DNA of 43,783 nt from Myxococcales bacterium (GTDB lineage: Bacteria; Myxococcota_A; Bradymonadia; Bradymonadales; Bradymonadaceae), in the NCBI GenBank assembly GCA_007119175.1, contig SKQC01000186.1:1-43783 (forward strand), written 5' to 3'. The notes under the pieces are model-generated. The model had not been told where the DNA came from and did no database searches. It was given only the letters and a program-made list of their open reading frames with translations. The position numbers and the translations under genes were made by a program. This document shows, in pieces, positions 8,467 through 18,177 of this stretch (its first letter is position 1; the number at the start of each line of letters is the position of its first letter).

Positions 8467-8925
8467 ATGTTTCGCGGTCAGTACGAGCACACGATGGACG
8501 GCAAGGGGCGCATCAGCGTTCCCGCGCGGTTTCGGGACGTGCTGGCGGAACTCGACATCACCGGTGAGAACGCCGACCGCATCATTTTGACGCGTACCTT
8601 CGAGCAATGCCTGGTGGTCTATCCCATGGATCGATGGCTGAATTTTGAAGAAAAGATCCGATCGCTACCTCAGTTCAATCCTCATGTTCAACGCTTAAAG
8701 AGGGTGTACGTGGCGGGCGCCGTAGAGGCATCTATCGACAGCCATGGACGGTTGTTGGTGCCTCAGGCAATGCGAGATTACGCGCAGCTCGATCGCAATT
8801 GTGTCTGGGTCGGCCAGTTGGAGACCCTCGAGCTGTGGTCGAATCAGAACTGGCAGGGAGCAATGGATCAGGCCCTGGGCGATCCGAAAGAGCTATCGGA
8901 AGCCATGGCAGAACTCGGGCTATAA
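8467..8925 (+). CDS. mraZ: Transcriptional regulator MraZ
   Basis: A 152-residue protein, the normal length for MraZ, with two AbrB-like swapped-hairpin halves. The first half opens MFRGQYEHTMDGKGRISVP and the second has VEASIDSHGRLLVPQAMRDYA; each carries the (D/S)xxGR signature. MraZ is a ring-forming DNA-binding protein that acts on the promoter region of the division and cell-wall cluster. AGAGG lies nine bases before the ATG. It is the first gene of the cluster, as in most bacteria, and is preceded by matching TGGG repeats, so self-regulation is likely. Confidence 0.97.
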   Translation: MFRGQYEHTMDGKGRISVPARFRDVLAELDITGENADRIILTRTFEQCLVVYPMDRWLNFEEKIRSLPQFNPHVQRLKRVYVAGAVEASIDSHGRLLVPQAMRDYAQLDRNCVWVGQLETLELWSNQNWQGAMDQALGDPKELSEAMAELGL

Positions 8926-8984
8926 AGGTTAGAGCTCACGGACGAGCGCGTCGCCAGAGTGCCATAGGCGGCAAAGACTCAAGG

Positions 8985-9173
8985 ATGAGTCACCAGGAAG
9001 AAGTTTCACGGATGAATCGCGACGTCGTCGAAGTTATGTGCGGCGCCGAGCCCAGGGATTGGGCGTCTTCCCGGTTTAAAGGCACCAATGGTAACGCAAC
9101 TGACGACGCTGCGCTCGACGTATCTTGCTCGCGATGCGCATTTGAGACCGCAAGAGAGGTCCCGGTTGCCTGA
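8985..9173 (+). CDS. Possible 62-residue protein between mraZ and rsmH
   Basis: An ATG at 8985 opens a 62-codon frame starting MSHQEEVSRMNRDVVEVM and ending FETAREVPVA. It contains three Cys residues, two in the CSRC motif, and ends at TGA 9171-9173, overlapping the proposed TTG start of rsmH at 9166. The upstream bases AAGGATG hold only a poorly spaced ribosome-binding site. It does not match any family I know. It could be a real small protein, a leader peptide that couples translation to rsmH, or chance. The unusually long mraZ-rsmH gap of about 240 bases is the main reason to list it. Confidence 0.3.
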   Translation: MSHQEEVSRMNRDVVEVMCGAEPRDWASSRFKGTNGNATDDAALDVSCSRCAFETAREVPVA

Positions 9174-10173
9174 GAATAATCACGCCACCCCATATCACGC
9201 CCCGGTCTTAGTGGAGGAAGTGCTGCACTGGCTCGATGTCGGTGAGGGAAAGCGCTTTGTCGACGGAACCGCCGGTGGGGGTGGGCATACCGAGGCGATA
9301 CTGGAGTCCAGTGCGCCGGACGGTCAGGTCCTGGCCCTTGACCGCGATCCGCGGGCGGTGGAAGAGACGAAAAATCGACTTGGTGACGCCGGCGGCCGCC
9401 TGAGCGTGGTGGCGGCAAATTACGGTGAGACCTACCAGGTATTGAAAGAACTGAATTGGCCGCCAGTCGACGGCTGGCTTATCGACGCCGGCGTCAGCTC
9501 TCATCAATTCGATGAACCCCAACGTGGATTTAGTTTTCGCGCTGCGGGGCCGCTCGATATGCGCATGGGGCCGGAAGTTCAGACGGTGGCGGAATTTCTG
9601 GACGAAACCGATATCGACAACCTCGCCCGCGTATTGCGCGAATACGGCGAGGTGAGACGCAGTTGGCCGCTTGCACGGGCCATCGTGGAAGCTCGTCGCG
9701 CCGGGGAGCTGGAGACGACCACGGACCTTGCCGAATTAGTCGAGTCGCGTCGCCCCAGGCACCGCGGTCGTGGTTCATCGTCGATTCACCCGGCGACGCT
9801 GGTCTTTCAGGCCCTTCGTATCGCTGTAAACCGGGAGCTCGAATTTTTAGAGGCCGCCGTCGATGCCATTCCCGACGTCGTCGCCCCCGGAGGTCGGGCC
9901 GTTTTTATCAGCTTTCATTCGCTCGAGGATCGCATCGTCAAACACGGATTTCGCCGACTTGCCGATCCCTGCGTTTGCCCTCCCGATTTACCCCGCTGTG
10001 GTTGTGGGGAGGTGCCCGTCGGCGAGGTGCTGACGAAAAAGCCGGTGCAGGCCTCCGACAAAGAGCGACAGGAAAATCCGCGAGCACGAAGTGCAAAGCT
10101 GCGGGCTTTCGCCGCCTTCGAAAAAGCGCCGGACGAATCGTCGGCATCGAGTCGTCACCGTAGAACCCAATGA
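9166..10173 (+). CDS. rsmH: 16S rRNA (cytosine-1402-N4)-methyltransferase RsmH (MraW)
   Basis: A 335-residue S-adenosylmethionine enzyme that methylates N4 of C1402 in the 30S decoding centre. It shows HAPVLVEEVLHWL at the N terminus, the SAM loop FVDGTAGGGGHTEAIL, LALDRDP, DGWLIDAGVSSHQFD, RGFSFRAAGPLDMRM and, near the end, VFISFHSLEDRIVKHGF. Three Cys-rich pieces (CVCPP, RCGCGE) sit where many homologues have them. The start is set at TTG 9166 because AAGAGAGG lies six bases upstream and the length then fits the family; an ATG at 9088 would add 26 unusual residues. It is the second recognised gene of the cluster and is followed 25 bases later by ftsL. Confidence 0.95.
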   Translation: MPENNHATPYHAPVLVEEVLHWLDVGEGKRFVDGTAGGGGHTEAILESSAPDGQVLALDRDPRAVEETKNRLGDAGGRLSVVAANYGETYQVLKELNWPPVDGWLIDAGVSSHQFDEPQRGFSFRAAGPLDMRMGPEVQTVAEFLDETDIDNLARVLREYGEVRRSWPLARAIVEARRAGELETTTDLAELVESRRPRHRGRGSSSIHPATLVFQALRIAVNRELEFLEAAVDAIPDVVAPGGRAVFISFHSLEDRIVKHGFRRLADPCVCPPDLPRCGCGEVPVGEVLTKKPVQASDKERQENPRARSAKLRAFAAFEKAPDESSASSRHRRTQ

Positions 10174-10198
10174 ATTCTTTACCGAGTCAAGGCTGGCC

Positions 10199-10573
10199 AT
10201 GAAAGAGTGGATGACCGATCTGTTGAGCAATACGGTGATCGTAGCCAAGGTATTGATCGTGGTGGCTATTCCCACGGCACTGCTCCTATTTCACGTCTGG
10301 AACCAATATCGGATCACCGAAGCAGGGTACAGAATTGCGGAAGTGACCACGGAGCATCGGGCCTTGCTGGAGGAGAATAAAAAGCTGACGGTCGAGGCTC
10401 GGGTTCAGGGGCGAAGCGATCGAGTCTCGAAACTTGCCCGAAAGCAATTCGGACTTCAGGAAGCCCACCCCGACCAAATCATCACCGTCGATCCCGAGGG
10501 GGACCAAAAAGTAGAAGAACATGCCCGGCTCGACGGCCTCGGCGAGTCATCTCATCCTTCGGATTTACCCTGA
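10199..10573 (+). CDS. ftsL: Cell division protein FtsL
   Basis: A 124-residue bitopic membrane protein. A short cytoplasmic tail (MKEWMTDLLSN) is followed by one helix (IVAKVLIVVAIPTALLLFHV) and a periplasmic coiled coil (YRIAEVTTEHRALLEENKKL). Sequence conservation in FtsL is low; the call rests on topology, size and position between rsmH and ftsI. The segment RSDRVSKLARKQFGLQEAHP is the usual FtsL end motif. FtsL bridges FtsQ/FtsB and FtsI/FtsW in the divisome. AAGG lies six bases before the ATG. The acidic tail after residue 100 (DPEGDQKVEEHARL) is longer than in enterobacteria. Confidence 0.85.
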   Translation: MKEWMTDLLSNTVIVAKVLIVVAIPTALLLFHVWNQYRITEAGYRIAEVTTEHRALLEENKKLTVEARVQGRSDRVSKLARKQFGLQEAHPDQIITVDPEGDQKVEEHARLDGLGESSHPSDLP

Positions 10574-10600
10574 CCGGCGCGCCAGGAGAGGAAGTTGTCC

Positions 10601-12682
10601 ATGCAGCACGTCGGCGATGAAAGGGCGCGATACTGGCTCAAAATACGCATTGGCCTGGTGGCGACGGTCTTCGCCTGCGGCTTTGTCGCCATTGTCGGGC
10701 GCGTCTATTATTTACAGACCGTCGAAGCCGAAGCCCTTCAAGAACGGGCAGCCGTCGAATGGGATCGCCAGGTGACCCGTCAGGCCCGCCGTGGCGATAT
10801 TCGCGATCGCAACGGCGTTGAGCTGGCGGTCTCCGTCGAAGTTCCCAGCATCTATATTCGCCCGCAAATGGTCGGCGACACAGAAGAGTTGATTTCGCCG
10901 CTGGCCAGCGCGCTCGATGTCTCCGAGGACTGGGTGCGAGGCCGGCTGGACACCGACCAACCCTTTGTATGGCTCGACCGACAGGCCCACCCTGACACGG
11001 CGAAGGCCGTCGAGCAGTTGGGGGTTTCCGGGTTGAAGACCACGACCGAATACAAGCGCTATTATCCGATGCGAGAGGTCGCCGGCCAATTGCTCGGATT
11101 CGTCGGCATCGATGGTGAGGGACTGGAGGGACTTGAGCGTCAATTCGACGGTGAACTCGCCGGTGGGACCTATGATATGAGCGTGACCCGCGACGCTCTG
11201 GGGCGGCCGATGTTGCTGTCAAATACCCCCGAGTTCGGAAAATTTGAGGGACATAGCCTGCATCTGACGGTGGACGAAAAAGTCCAGCGAGCCGCCGAAT
11301 CGGCTCTGGCCGAGCAGGTCGAGGAATACGACGCCAAAGGAGGCTACGCGATCGCAATGGACGTCGAATCCGGCGATGTTCTCGCAATGGCGCGCGCACC
11401 GTCCTTCGATCCCAACAGGATAGGCGATCATAGCAGCGCCGACTGGCGGCTCGGACCGGTGACCGATACCTTTGAGCCCGGCTCGGTCTTTAAGCCATTT
11501 TTGCTCGCTGCGGCCCTGCAGGAGCAGGCGACGACGCTCGATACTGTCTACGATATGGAGGGCAGTCGGATGCAAATCGGCGGATATTCGATCCGTGATA
11601 TTATCCGTCGCGACGAGATGACGTCCGCCGAGGTCATCCAGAATTCAAGCAATGTCGGCTCCTATAAAATGGCCCGCGATCTGGGACGCGACAGCTACTA
11701 CGACTATATCCGTGCCTTCGGCTTCGGCACTCCCACCGGCATCGGGCTGCGCGGTGAGCGAAGTGGTGTGGTCTGGCCACCCGATCAGTGGGCGGAGATC
11801 ACCTTTGCAAATGTCGCTTTCGGGCAGGGAATATCAGTGACGCCGCTGCAGTTGGTCACCGCAGTGGCGGCACTGGCCAATGGCGGAAGACTACTGGAGC
11901 CCAGAATCGTAAACGAGATGCGAAATCGCGACGGAGATGTGGTGTGGGACAAAGAACCCACCATGGTCCGCCAGGTCCTCTCCCCGGAGGTCGCCGAGCA
12001 GGTCGCGTGGGCGATGAGTCTGGTGACCCTCGACGAGGGGACCGGGACGGCCGGCGCTCTTGAACACTTTACAGTGGCCGCAAAGACGGGCACCGCCCAG
12101 CAGGTCGATCCGGAAACGCGCACCTATAGCTCAGAGAAATGGATTTCTGGATTCGTCGGTTTCGCACCGGCAGAGGAGCCGGAGATCGCAATCGCCGTAT
12201 TCGTCGATGAACCTCAGGAGATGCGTTATGGCGGCACCGTTGCCGGCCCGGCCTTTGCCGAGATTGCCTCAGAGGCGCTGGCCCAGCGGGGCACCTTACC
12301 CGTCCCCGCCGATCAGCGGTTTCAACTGGGCGATGATCCCCCGGAAGTCGCGGACAGTCCCGACCAGTGGTCGGCGCCGGCCTCGGAGCGGACCGTTATG
12401 CTTCCCACCCAGCGCGTCCTCGATCACGTCCCCGCCGACTCCGGCGATGATTCCGTGGTCCCCAACTTTTCAAACCTCACATTGCGACAGGCCCTTGAGC
12501 AGGCTCATAAAGTCGGACTCGTCCCCCGTGTCTCCGGTTCAGGTCGGGTTACAGCCCAACAACCGGAGGCAGGCGTACCGGTTGAAGAAGTGGCCGAATT
12601 GCGCCTGACGCTCTCCCCTCAACTCGATACTCATTGGATCGCCGACGAGCTTTCGCGCCGGTCGATCGACGAGGAGAATTAA
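10601..12682 (+). CDS. ftsI: Septal transpeptidase FtsI (PBP3 type) with C-terminal PASTA domain
   Basis: A 693-residue class B penicillin-binding protein that cross-links septal peptidoglycan. One N-terminal membrane anchor (IGLVATVFACGFVAIVG) precedes the pedestal domain with RRGDIRDRNGVELA. The transpeptidase domain carries all three active-site motifs: EPGSVFKPF with Ser295 as nucleophile and Lys298, SSN at 349-351, and KTGTAQ starting at Lys495. After the enzyme domain a PASTA domain (about 620-675) reads VVPNFSNLTLRQALEQA, GLVPRVSGSG and PEAGVPVEE. PASTA modules bind peptidoglycan or help activate the enzyme in Gram-positive PBP2x; they are absent from enterobacterial FtsI. AGGAGAGG lies nine bases before the ATG. 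It ends four bases before murE. Confidence 0.96.
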   Translation: MQHVGDERARYWLKIRIGLVATVFACGFVAIVGRVYYLQTVEAEALQERAAVEWDRQVTRQARRGDIRDRNGVELAVSVEVPSIYIRPQMVGDTEELISPLASALDVSEDWVRGRLDTDQPFVWLDRQAHPDTAKAVEQLGVSGLKTTTEYKRYYPMREVAGQLLGFVGIDGEGLEGLERQFDGELAGGTYDMSVTRDALGRPMLLSNTPEFGKFEGHSLHLTVDEKVQRAAESALAEQVEEYDAKGGYAIAMDVESGDVLAMARAPSFDPNRIGDHSSADWRLGPVTDTFEPGSVFKPFLLAAALQEQATTLDTVYDMEGSRMQIGGYSIRDIIRRDEMTSAEVIQNSSNVGSYKMARDLGRDSYYDYIRAFGFGTPTGIGLRGERSGVVWPPDQWAEITFANVAFGQGISVTPLQLVTAVAALANGGRLLEPRIVNEMRNRDGDVVWDKEPTMVRQVLSPEVAEQVAWAMSLVTLDEGTGTAGALEHFTVAAKTGTAQQVDPETRTYSSEKWISGFVGFAPAEEPEIAIAVFVDEPQEMRYGGTVAGPAFAEIASEALAQRGTLPVPADQRFQLGDDPPEVADSPDQWSAPASERTVMLPTQRVLDHVPADSGDDSVVPNFSNLTLRQALEQAHKVGLVPRVSGSGRVTAQQPEAGVPVEEVAELRLTLSPQLDTHWIADELSRRSIDEEN

Positions 12683-12686
12683 AGCG

Positions 12687-14225
12687 GTGATCACTCTCGG
12701 CGACATTGTCACCGGAGTCGAGGGCGTAGAACTGCGCTGTGGCGACGCAGATATTGAGGTCGAATCAATCCATCACGACTCACGCCAGGTGGGGCCAAAT
12801 ACACTATTTGTGGCTTTGCGCGGCGAGCAATTCGATGGACATCAATTCGTCGACGCTGCGGTGCAGGCCGGGGCCTGTGCAGTCCTGGTGGAAAGTGACT
12901 TTCAATATGATGCAGATGTGCCGGTCTTGCAGGCCTCTGATACGCGGCGGATCCTCGGCCTCGTTGCGGCGATATTTTTCGGACATCCCTCACGGGAATT
13001 AACGGTGGTCGGTATCACGGGCACCAACGGCAAGACATCGAGTTCCTACCTTCTGGAGGCGGTCTTAAAGGCCGCCGATTTTCGCTCGGGCGTGATTGGG
13101 ACAATTGAATATCGCTGGGAGGATCGACAAATCGCGGCCTCGAATACGACGCCCGACGGTCTGACTCTGCAGCGAATATTTCGATCGATGGTCGACGACG
13201 GAGTGGAGGTCGTCGTCGTCGAAGTCTCGAGCCACGGACTGGCCAATGGCCGAGTCGAAGGTACGCATTTCGATCTGGCACTATTTACCAATCTGAGCCG
13301 AGATCACGTCGATTTTCACGGCTCGATGGACGAGTATCGCCGCGCCAAGTGGCGACTCTTCGACGAATTTCTTCCGGCATCGCAAACCAGCGACGGGCAA
13401 TCTCCCACGGCGGTGATCAACGTCGACGGCGACGAGGGGCGAAAGCTTGCCCGTCATCTTCGCGAGCGCGACCAGGTGTCGACGATTACCTGCGCCGTCG
13501 ACTCACCGGAATTCGAGGGGAGCAGCGGCCATTTCGGGGTGGCGAATCTGGAGTTGAGCCTGGACGGACTGACTATGGACGTCTGTGAGAAAAACGGCGA
13601 TGTCTACACTATTTTTGCGCCCCTTCCGGGCCGATTCAATGTCCAGAATACCCTGGGTATTATCGCTTCCGCGCGGACACTCGGCATTCCAGCACGGAAT
13701 GTGGCGCGGGGACTTGCCGAGTCCGATGGGATTCCCGGGCGTATGCAGCGCGTTGAGGTCGAGTTCGATGCGCCGGCAGTGTTCGTCGATTACGCCCACA
13801 CTCCCGATGCACTCCAACAGGCGTTGACGACGCTTCGACCGCTGGCGAAGGGAAGGTTGTGGGTGGTTTTCGGGTGTGGCGGAGATCGCGACCGGACAAA
13901 GCGGGCTCCCATGGGCGGGGTCGCCGCTGACTACGCCGACTGTGTCCTGGTGACCTCCGATAATCCGAGGAATGAAGATCCGGAGCAAATCATCGATGAG
14001 ATTTATCAGGGGATCGGCCATCACGGCGATGGGGACTCCTCGATCCGGCGCCAGGTAGATCGCCGGGCGGCGATCTTCGATGCGATTTTGCGTGCAGCAC
14101 CAGAAGATGTGATATTGATCGCAGGCAAAGGCCACGAGACATATCAAGAGCGCAACGGTACTCGACGCGACTTCGACGATCGCGAAGTGGCCGCGCGGGC
14201 ACTTCGACGGCGAGGAGAGCAGTAG
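12687..14225 (+). CDS. murE: UDP-MurNAc-tripeptide synthetase MurE (meso-diaminopimelate type)
   Basis: A 512-residue Mur ligase that adds the third stem-peptide residue to UDP-MurNAc-L-Ala-D-Glu using ATP. It has the substrate loop SIHHDSRQVGPNTLFVALRG, the P-loop GITGTNGKTSSSYLLEA, NTTPDGLTLQRIF, EVSSHGLANGRV and DYAHTPDALQQAL. The C-terminal domain contains DNPRNEDP; the DNPR motif selects meso-diaminopimelate over lysine, so the organism should have Gram-negative-type peptidoglycan. The start is GTG at 12687, with GAGGAGAA upstream. Its stop codon shares one base with the murF start, so the two are translationally coupled. Confidence 0.97.
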   Translation: MITLGDIVTGVEGVELRCGDADIEVESIHHDSRQVGPNTLFVALRGEQFDGHQFVDAAVQAGACAVLVESDFQYDADVPVLQASDTRRILGLVAAIFFGHPSRELTVVGITGTNGKTSSSYLLEAVLKAADFRSGVIGTIEYRWEDRQIAASNTTPDGLTLQRIFRSMVDDGVEVVVVEVSSHGLANGRVEGTHFDLALFTNLSRDHVDFHGSMDEYRRAKWRLFDEFLPASQTSDGQSPTAVINVDGDEGRKLARHLRERDQVSTITCAVDSPEFEGSSGHFGVANLELSLDGLTMDVCEKNGDVYTIFAPLPGRFNVQNTLGIIASARTLGIPARNVARGLAESDGIPGRMQRVEVEFDAPAVFVDYAHTPDALQQALTTLRPLAKGRLWVVFGCGGDRDRTKRAPMGGVAADYADCVLVTSDNPRNEDPEQIIDEIYQGIGHHGDGDSSIRRQVDRRAAIFDAILRAAPEDVILIAGKGHETYQERNGTRRDFDDREVAARALRRRGEQ

Positions 14226-15640
14226 TGCGACGCCTACGAATTCAACAATGGTCGCTGGGACGTGTGGTACGGGCGATGGAGGGGCGGTTGCTCAGCCCCA
14301 CAGTGGAGTCTGGAATGCCGCGCGGGGTGAGTACGGATACTCGAAAGCTAGGCGAAGGCGATCTGTTCTTTGCGCTGCGCGGCGAGAATTTCGACGGTCA
14401 CGAATTTGTCGATGCTGCCGTGGAACGAGGCGCCTGTGCGGTGGTCGTCGAGGATCGATCGGCGCTTGGCTCGTCGAAGGCAACGGCGATTGTCGTCGAT
14501 GATTGCTACCGGGCATTGAGCCGGCTGGGTCATGCCGTGTATCGCGCCGCCCGTCAGGACGGCACCGAGGCCATCGCGCTCACCGGCTCCAACGGAAAGA
14601 CGACTACAAAGGAAATTCTCTCCGCATTGTGGAGTGGACGGGGAACAGTGTGGGCGACACAGGGAAATCTCAACAATCATATCGGCGTGCCCCTTACACT
14701 GTGTGCAATTCCCGCTGAATGCGACCGCCTGATCGTCGAACTCGGCGCCAATCATCGCGGTGAGATCGAGAATTTGATCGGGCTGGTCCCCGCCGAGCAG
14801 CGGATCGTTACCTCGATTGGCCGCGCTCATCTGGAGGGATTCGGCTCCATGGCCGGTGTCCGAAAGGCCAAAGGTGAAATTTTCACCGGCAGCAGTCGTG
14901 CCACGACGGCCATTGTGCCCCTCGACGAAGTCGACGCCCTGATTCCCCGCGATTTTCCGGGAAATGTCATCACCTTCGGCGACGACAACGAGGCCGATAT
15001 TCAGATCCTCTCTACATTTCCCGCCGACGGCGACGAATGGTCGGTCGGAATGGGCGTGCGCCTGGACGTAGCCGGACAAAGAGTGGTGTTGGCTCTGCCC
15101 CTGGTGGGAGCGCATAATGCCACCAACCTGGCGGCGGCAGTGGCCACATTCGTCGGCGGAAGTAAGCCCGTCGATGCCGACGGATTTAATGATTTACTGG
15201 CCACCCTCGACCTGCCGGGAGGGCGATTTCGCGTTCTCCAGATCGGTGGACTGCGAGTGATGGACGATGCCTACAATGCCAACCCATCGAGTATGCGCGC
15301 CTCATTTCGGGCCTTTGAGCAATGGGCCGATGGCGATGATGGGAAATCCCTTGCAATTATCGGCGATATGCACGAGTTGGGCGAGGTCGCCGATCGCGAA
15401 CACCGAGAGTTGGCAAGTTGGCTTGCCCAGCAGACTGGACTTTCGGCGCTGGCTTTCGTCGGTGAATATGCTTCATTGATGTCCCGGGCAGCCGAAGGTG
15501 GTGGCGTCTCGGAGGTCGTCGCCTTTGAAGATCACGATTCGGTCGCTCAGTGGCTACGCGAGCATGAACGAGCGCAGGTCTTCTTAAAGGGAAGCCGCGC
15601 CAATCGCCTCGAGAAAATCATCGAGAAACTAAAGTCTTAA
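14225..15640 (+). CDS. murF: UDP-MurNAc-pentapeptide synthetase MurF (D-Ala-D-Ala adding)
   Basis: A 471-residue Mur ligase that joins D-Ala-D-Ala, made by the downstream Ddl, to the UDP-MurNAc-tripeptide. Motifs are STDTRKLGEGDLFFALRGEN in the N-terminal domain, the P-loop ALTGSNGKTTTKEIL, TQGNLNNHIGVPLTL, ELGANHRGEI (typical of MurF), LVGAHNATNLAAAV, and VMDDAYNANPSSMRASF with the MurF-specific Asn-Pro-x-Ser. The start is GTG 14225, overlapping the murE stop by one base, with CGAGGAG just upstream. Confidence 0.97.
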   Translation: MRRLRIQQWSLGRVVRAMEGRLLSPTVESGMPRGVSTDTRKLGEGDLFFALRGENFDGHEFVDAAVERGACAVVVEDRSALGSSKATAIVVDDCYRALSRLGHAVYRAARQDGTEAIALTGSNGKTTTKEILSALWSGRGTVWATQGNLNNHIGVPLTLCAIPAECDRLIVELGANHRGEIENLIGLVPAEQRIVTSIGRAHLEGFGSMAGVRKAKGEIFTGSSRATTAIVPLDEVDALIPRDFPGNVITFGDDNEADIQILSTFPADGDEWSVGMGVRLDVAGQRVVLALPLVGAHNATNLAAAVATFVGGSKPVDADGFNDLLATLDLPGGRFRVLQIGGLRVMDDAYNANPSSMRASFRAFEQWADGDDGKSLAIIGDMHELGEVADREHRELASWLAQQTGLSALAFVGEYASLMSRAAEGGGVSEVVAFEDHDSVAQWLREHERAQVFLKGSRANRLEKIIEKLKS

Positions 15641-15689
15641 ATCGCCGCCGCCCTGCAGGCGCGGTCGATATCCTGAGAGAAGGCAGTCG

Positions 15690-16829
<1,140 letters not shown>

Positions 16830-16901
16830 ATTTCCTCGCGTCGGTATTTCCGGCGATATCCCACGGACGGGATAGTGAGGTCGAACGGCCAAGGAGGGCC
16901 G

Positions 16902-18164
16902 ATGAGTAGTGACATCCTTTCTAATCTATCCCGACAATCGCGGCGCGAGCCCCAACCCGTCGTCGACGGCGATGGTCCCCAATGGGACCTGGGCCTGCTC
17001 GTCGCTGTCTTTATGTTGCTGGGCTTCGGCGTCGTAATGCTCTACTCGGCGAGTAGCGTGATGGCCGAGATGCGCATGGGTGACCACTATCGATTATTAG
17101 CCGGGCAGACCGAAAATATCATTATCGGCACCTTTGCCTGTCTGGTCGCTCTGCAGATCGACTATCGGTGGTATCGGCGGCTCGTCTATCCAATTCTCGG
17201 GACGACGACCCTGGTTTTGGTCCTCGTTGCGATCCCCGAAATCGGCACCATGGAACACGGCGCCCGTCGCTGGTTGTCACTGGGGCCGGTCGGCTTTCAG
17301 CCGGCAGAGCTGGCGAAACTAACGGCGGTCATCTTTCTGGCGTACTCCATCAGCAAGAAGGGAAAGCGGATGGGCAGTTTTACCATCGGTTTTCTACCTC
17401 ATCTTTTCATCATCGGCGCTCTGGTCGCGTTGTTGATGCTGCAGCCCGATTTTGGAACGGCAGTCATGTTGATCAGCCTGATGATGATCCTCCTCTTCGT
17501 CAGCGGAGCAAAACTGTCCTATCTATTTTTGGTCAGTGCCGCCGGATCGGTGGTGGCCTATTTCGCGGTTAGCGGCAGTGAGTACCGAATGCAGCGCATT
17601 CTTGCGTTTCTCGATCCCTGGAGTCACCGCCAGGATATCGGCTATCAGATCAGCGAATCTCTCATCGCCATCGGATCGGCCGGGCTCGGCGGACGGGGGC
17701 TGGGTGAGGGGGCCGGAAAGCTGGGCTATGTTCCGGAGCTGTGGAATGATTTTATCGGCACGATTATCGCCGAGGAGCTGGGCATCGCCGGCATTATCGC
17801 CGTCGTCGCTCTATTCGCCTTTGTGTTGTGGCGCGGCTATCGGATCGCCTTTCGTTCCATCGATGCCTTCGGGATGTACCTGGCCTTCGGGATCACCTCG
17901 CTGATCGCCTTGCAGGCTATGGCCAACCTCTTCGTTGTGACGGGGATGTTGCCCACCAAAGGGCTGACCTTGCCCTTCGTATCCTTTGGAGGTACGTCCA
18001 TCATCGTCGGACTCTTCTCCATCGGTATTCTGCTCAATATCTCGCGCAACGAACCGGATTGGTGGGAAAAACGCCGAGAGGAGCGCGAGGCGGTGCGTGA
18101 AAAACAGCGCTGGGAGAAGAAACGACAAAAGATCCTAAAGCGCCGCGATGATCTGTCTGCCTGA
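16902..18164 (+). CDS. ftsW: Lipid II polymerase / division SEDS protein FtsW
   Basis: A 420-residue SEDS-family protein with about ten membrane helices. FtsW is the septal glycosyltransferase that works with FtsI. Visible motifs are VVMLYSASSVMAEM in helix 1, GARRWLSLGPVGFQPAELAK (the SEDS substrate loop), MLQPDFGTAVML, GLGEGAGKLGYVPELWNDFI with the catalytic-loop Asp, IAEELGIAGII and LPFVSFGGTSII near the end. The tail is a charged coil (REEREAVREKQRWEKKRQK), probably cytoplasmic. The start is ATG 16902 because AAGGAGG lies four bases upstream. The next gene, murG, begins 13 bases after the stop. Confidence 0.96.
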   Translation: MSSDILSNLSRQSRREPQPVVDGDGPQWDLGLLVAVFMLLGFGVVMLYSASSVMAEMRMGDHYRLLAGQTENIIIGTFACLVALQIDYRWYRRLVYPILGTTTLVLVLVAIPEIGTMEHGARRWLSLGPVGFQPAELAKLTAVIFLAYSISKKGKRMGSFTIGFLPHLFIIGALVALLMLQPDFGTAVMLISLMMILLFVSGAKLSYLFLVSAAGSVVAYFAVSGSEYRMQRILAFLDPWSHRQDIGYQISESLIAIGSAGLGGRGLGEGAGKLGYVPELWNDFIGTIIAEELGIAGIIAVVALFAFVLWRGYRIAFRSIDAFGMYLAFGITSLIALQAMANLFVVTGMLPTKGLTLPFVSFGGTSIIVGLFSIGILLNISRNEPDWWEKRREEREAVREKQRWEKKRQKILKRRDDLSA

Positions 18165-18177
18165 GAGGCGAACGAAG

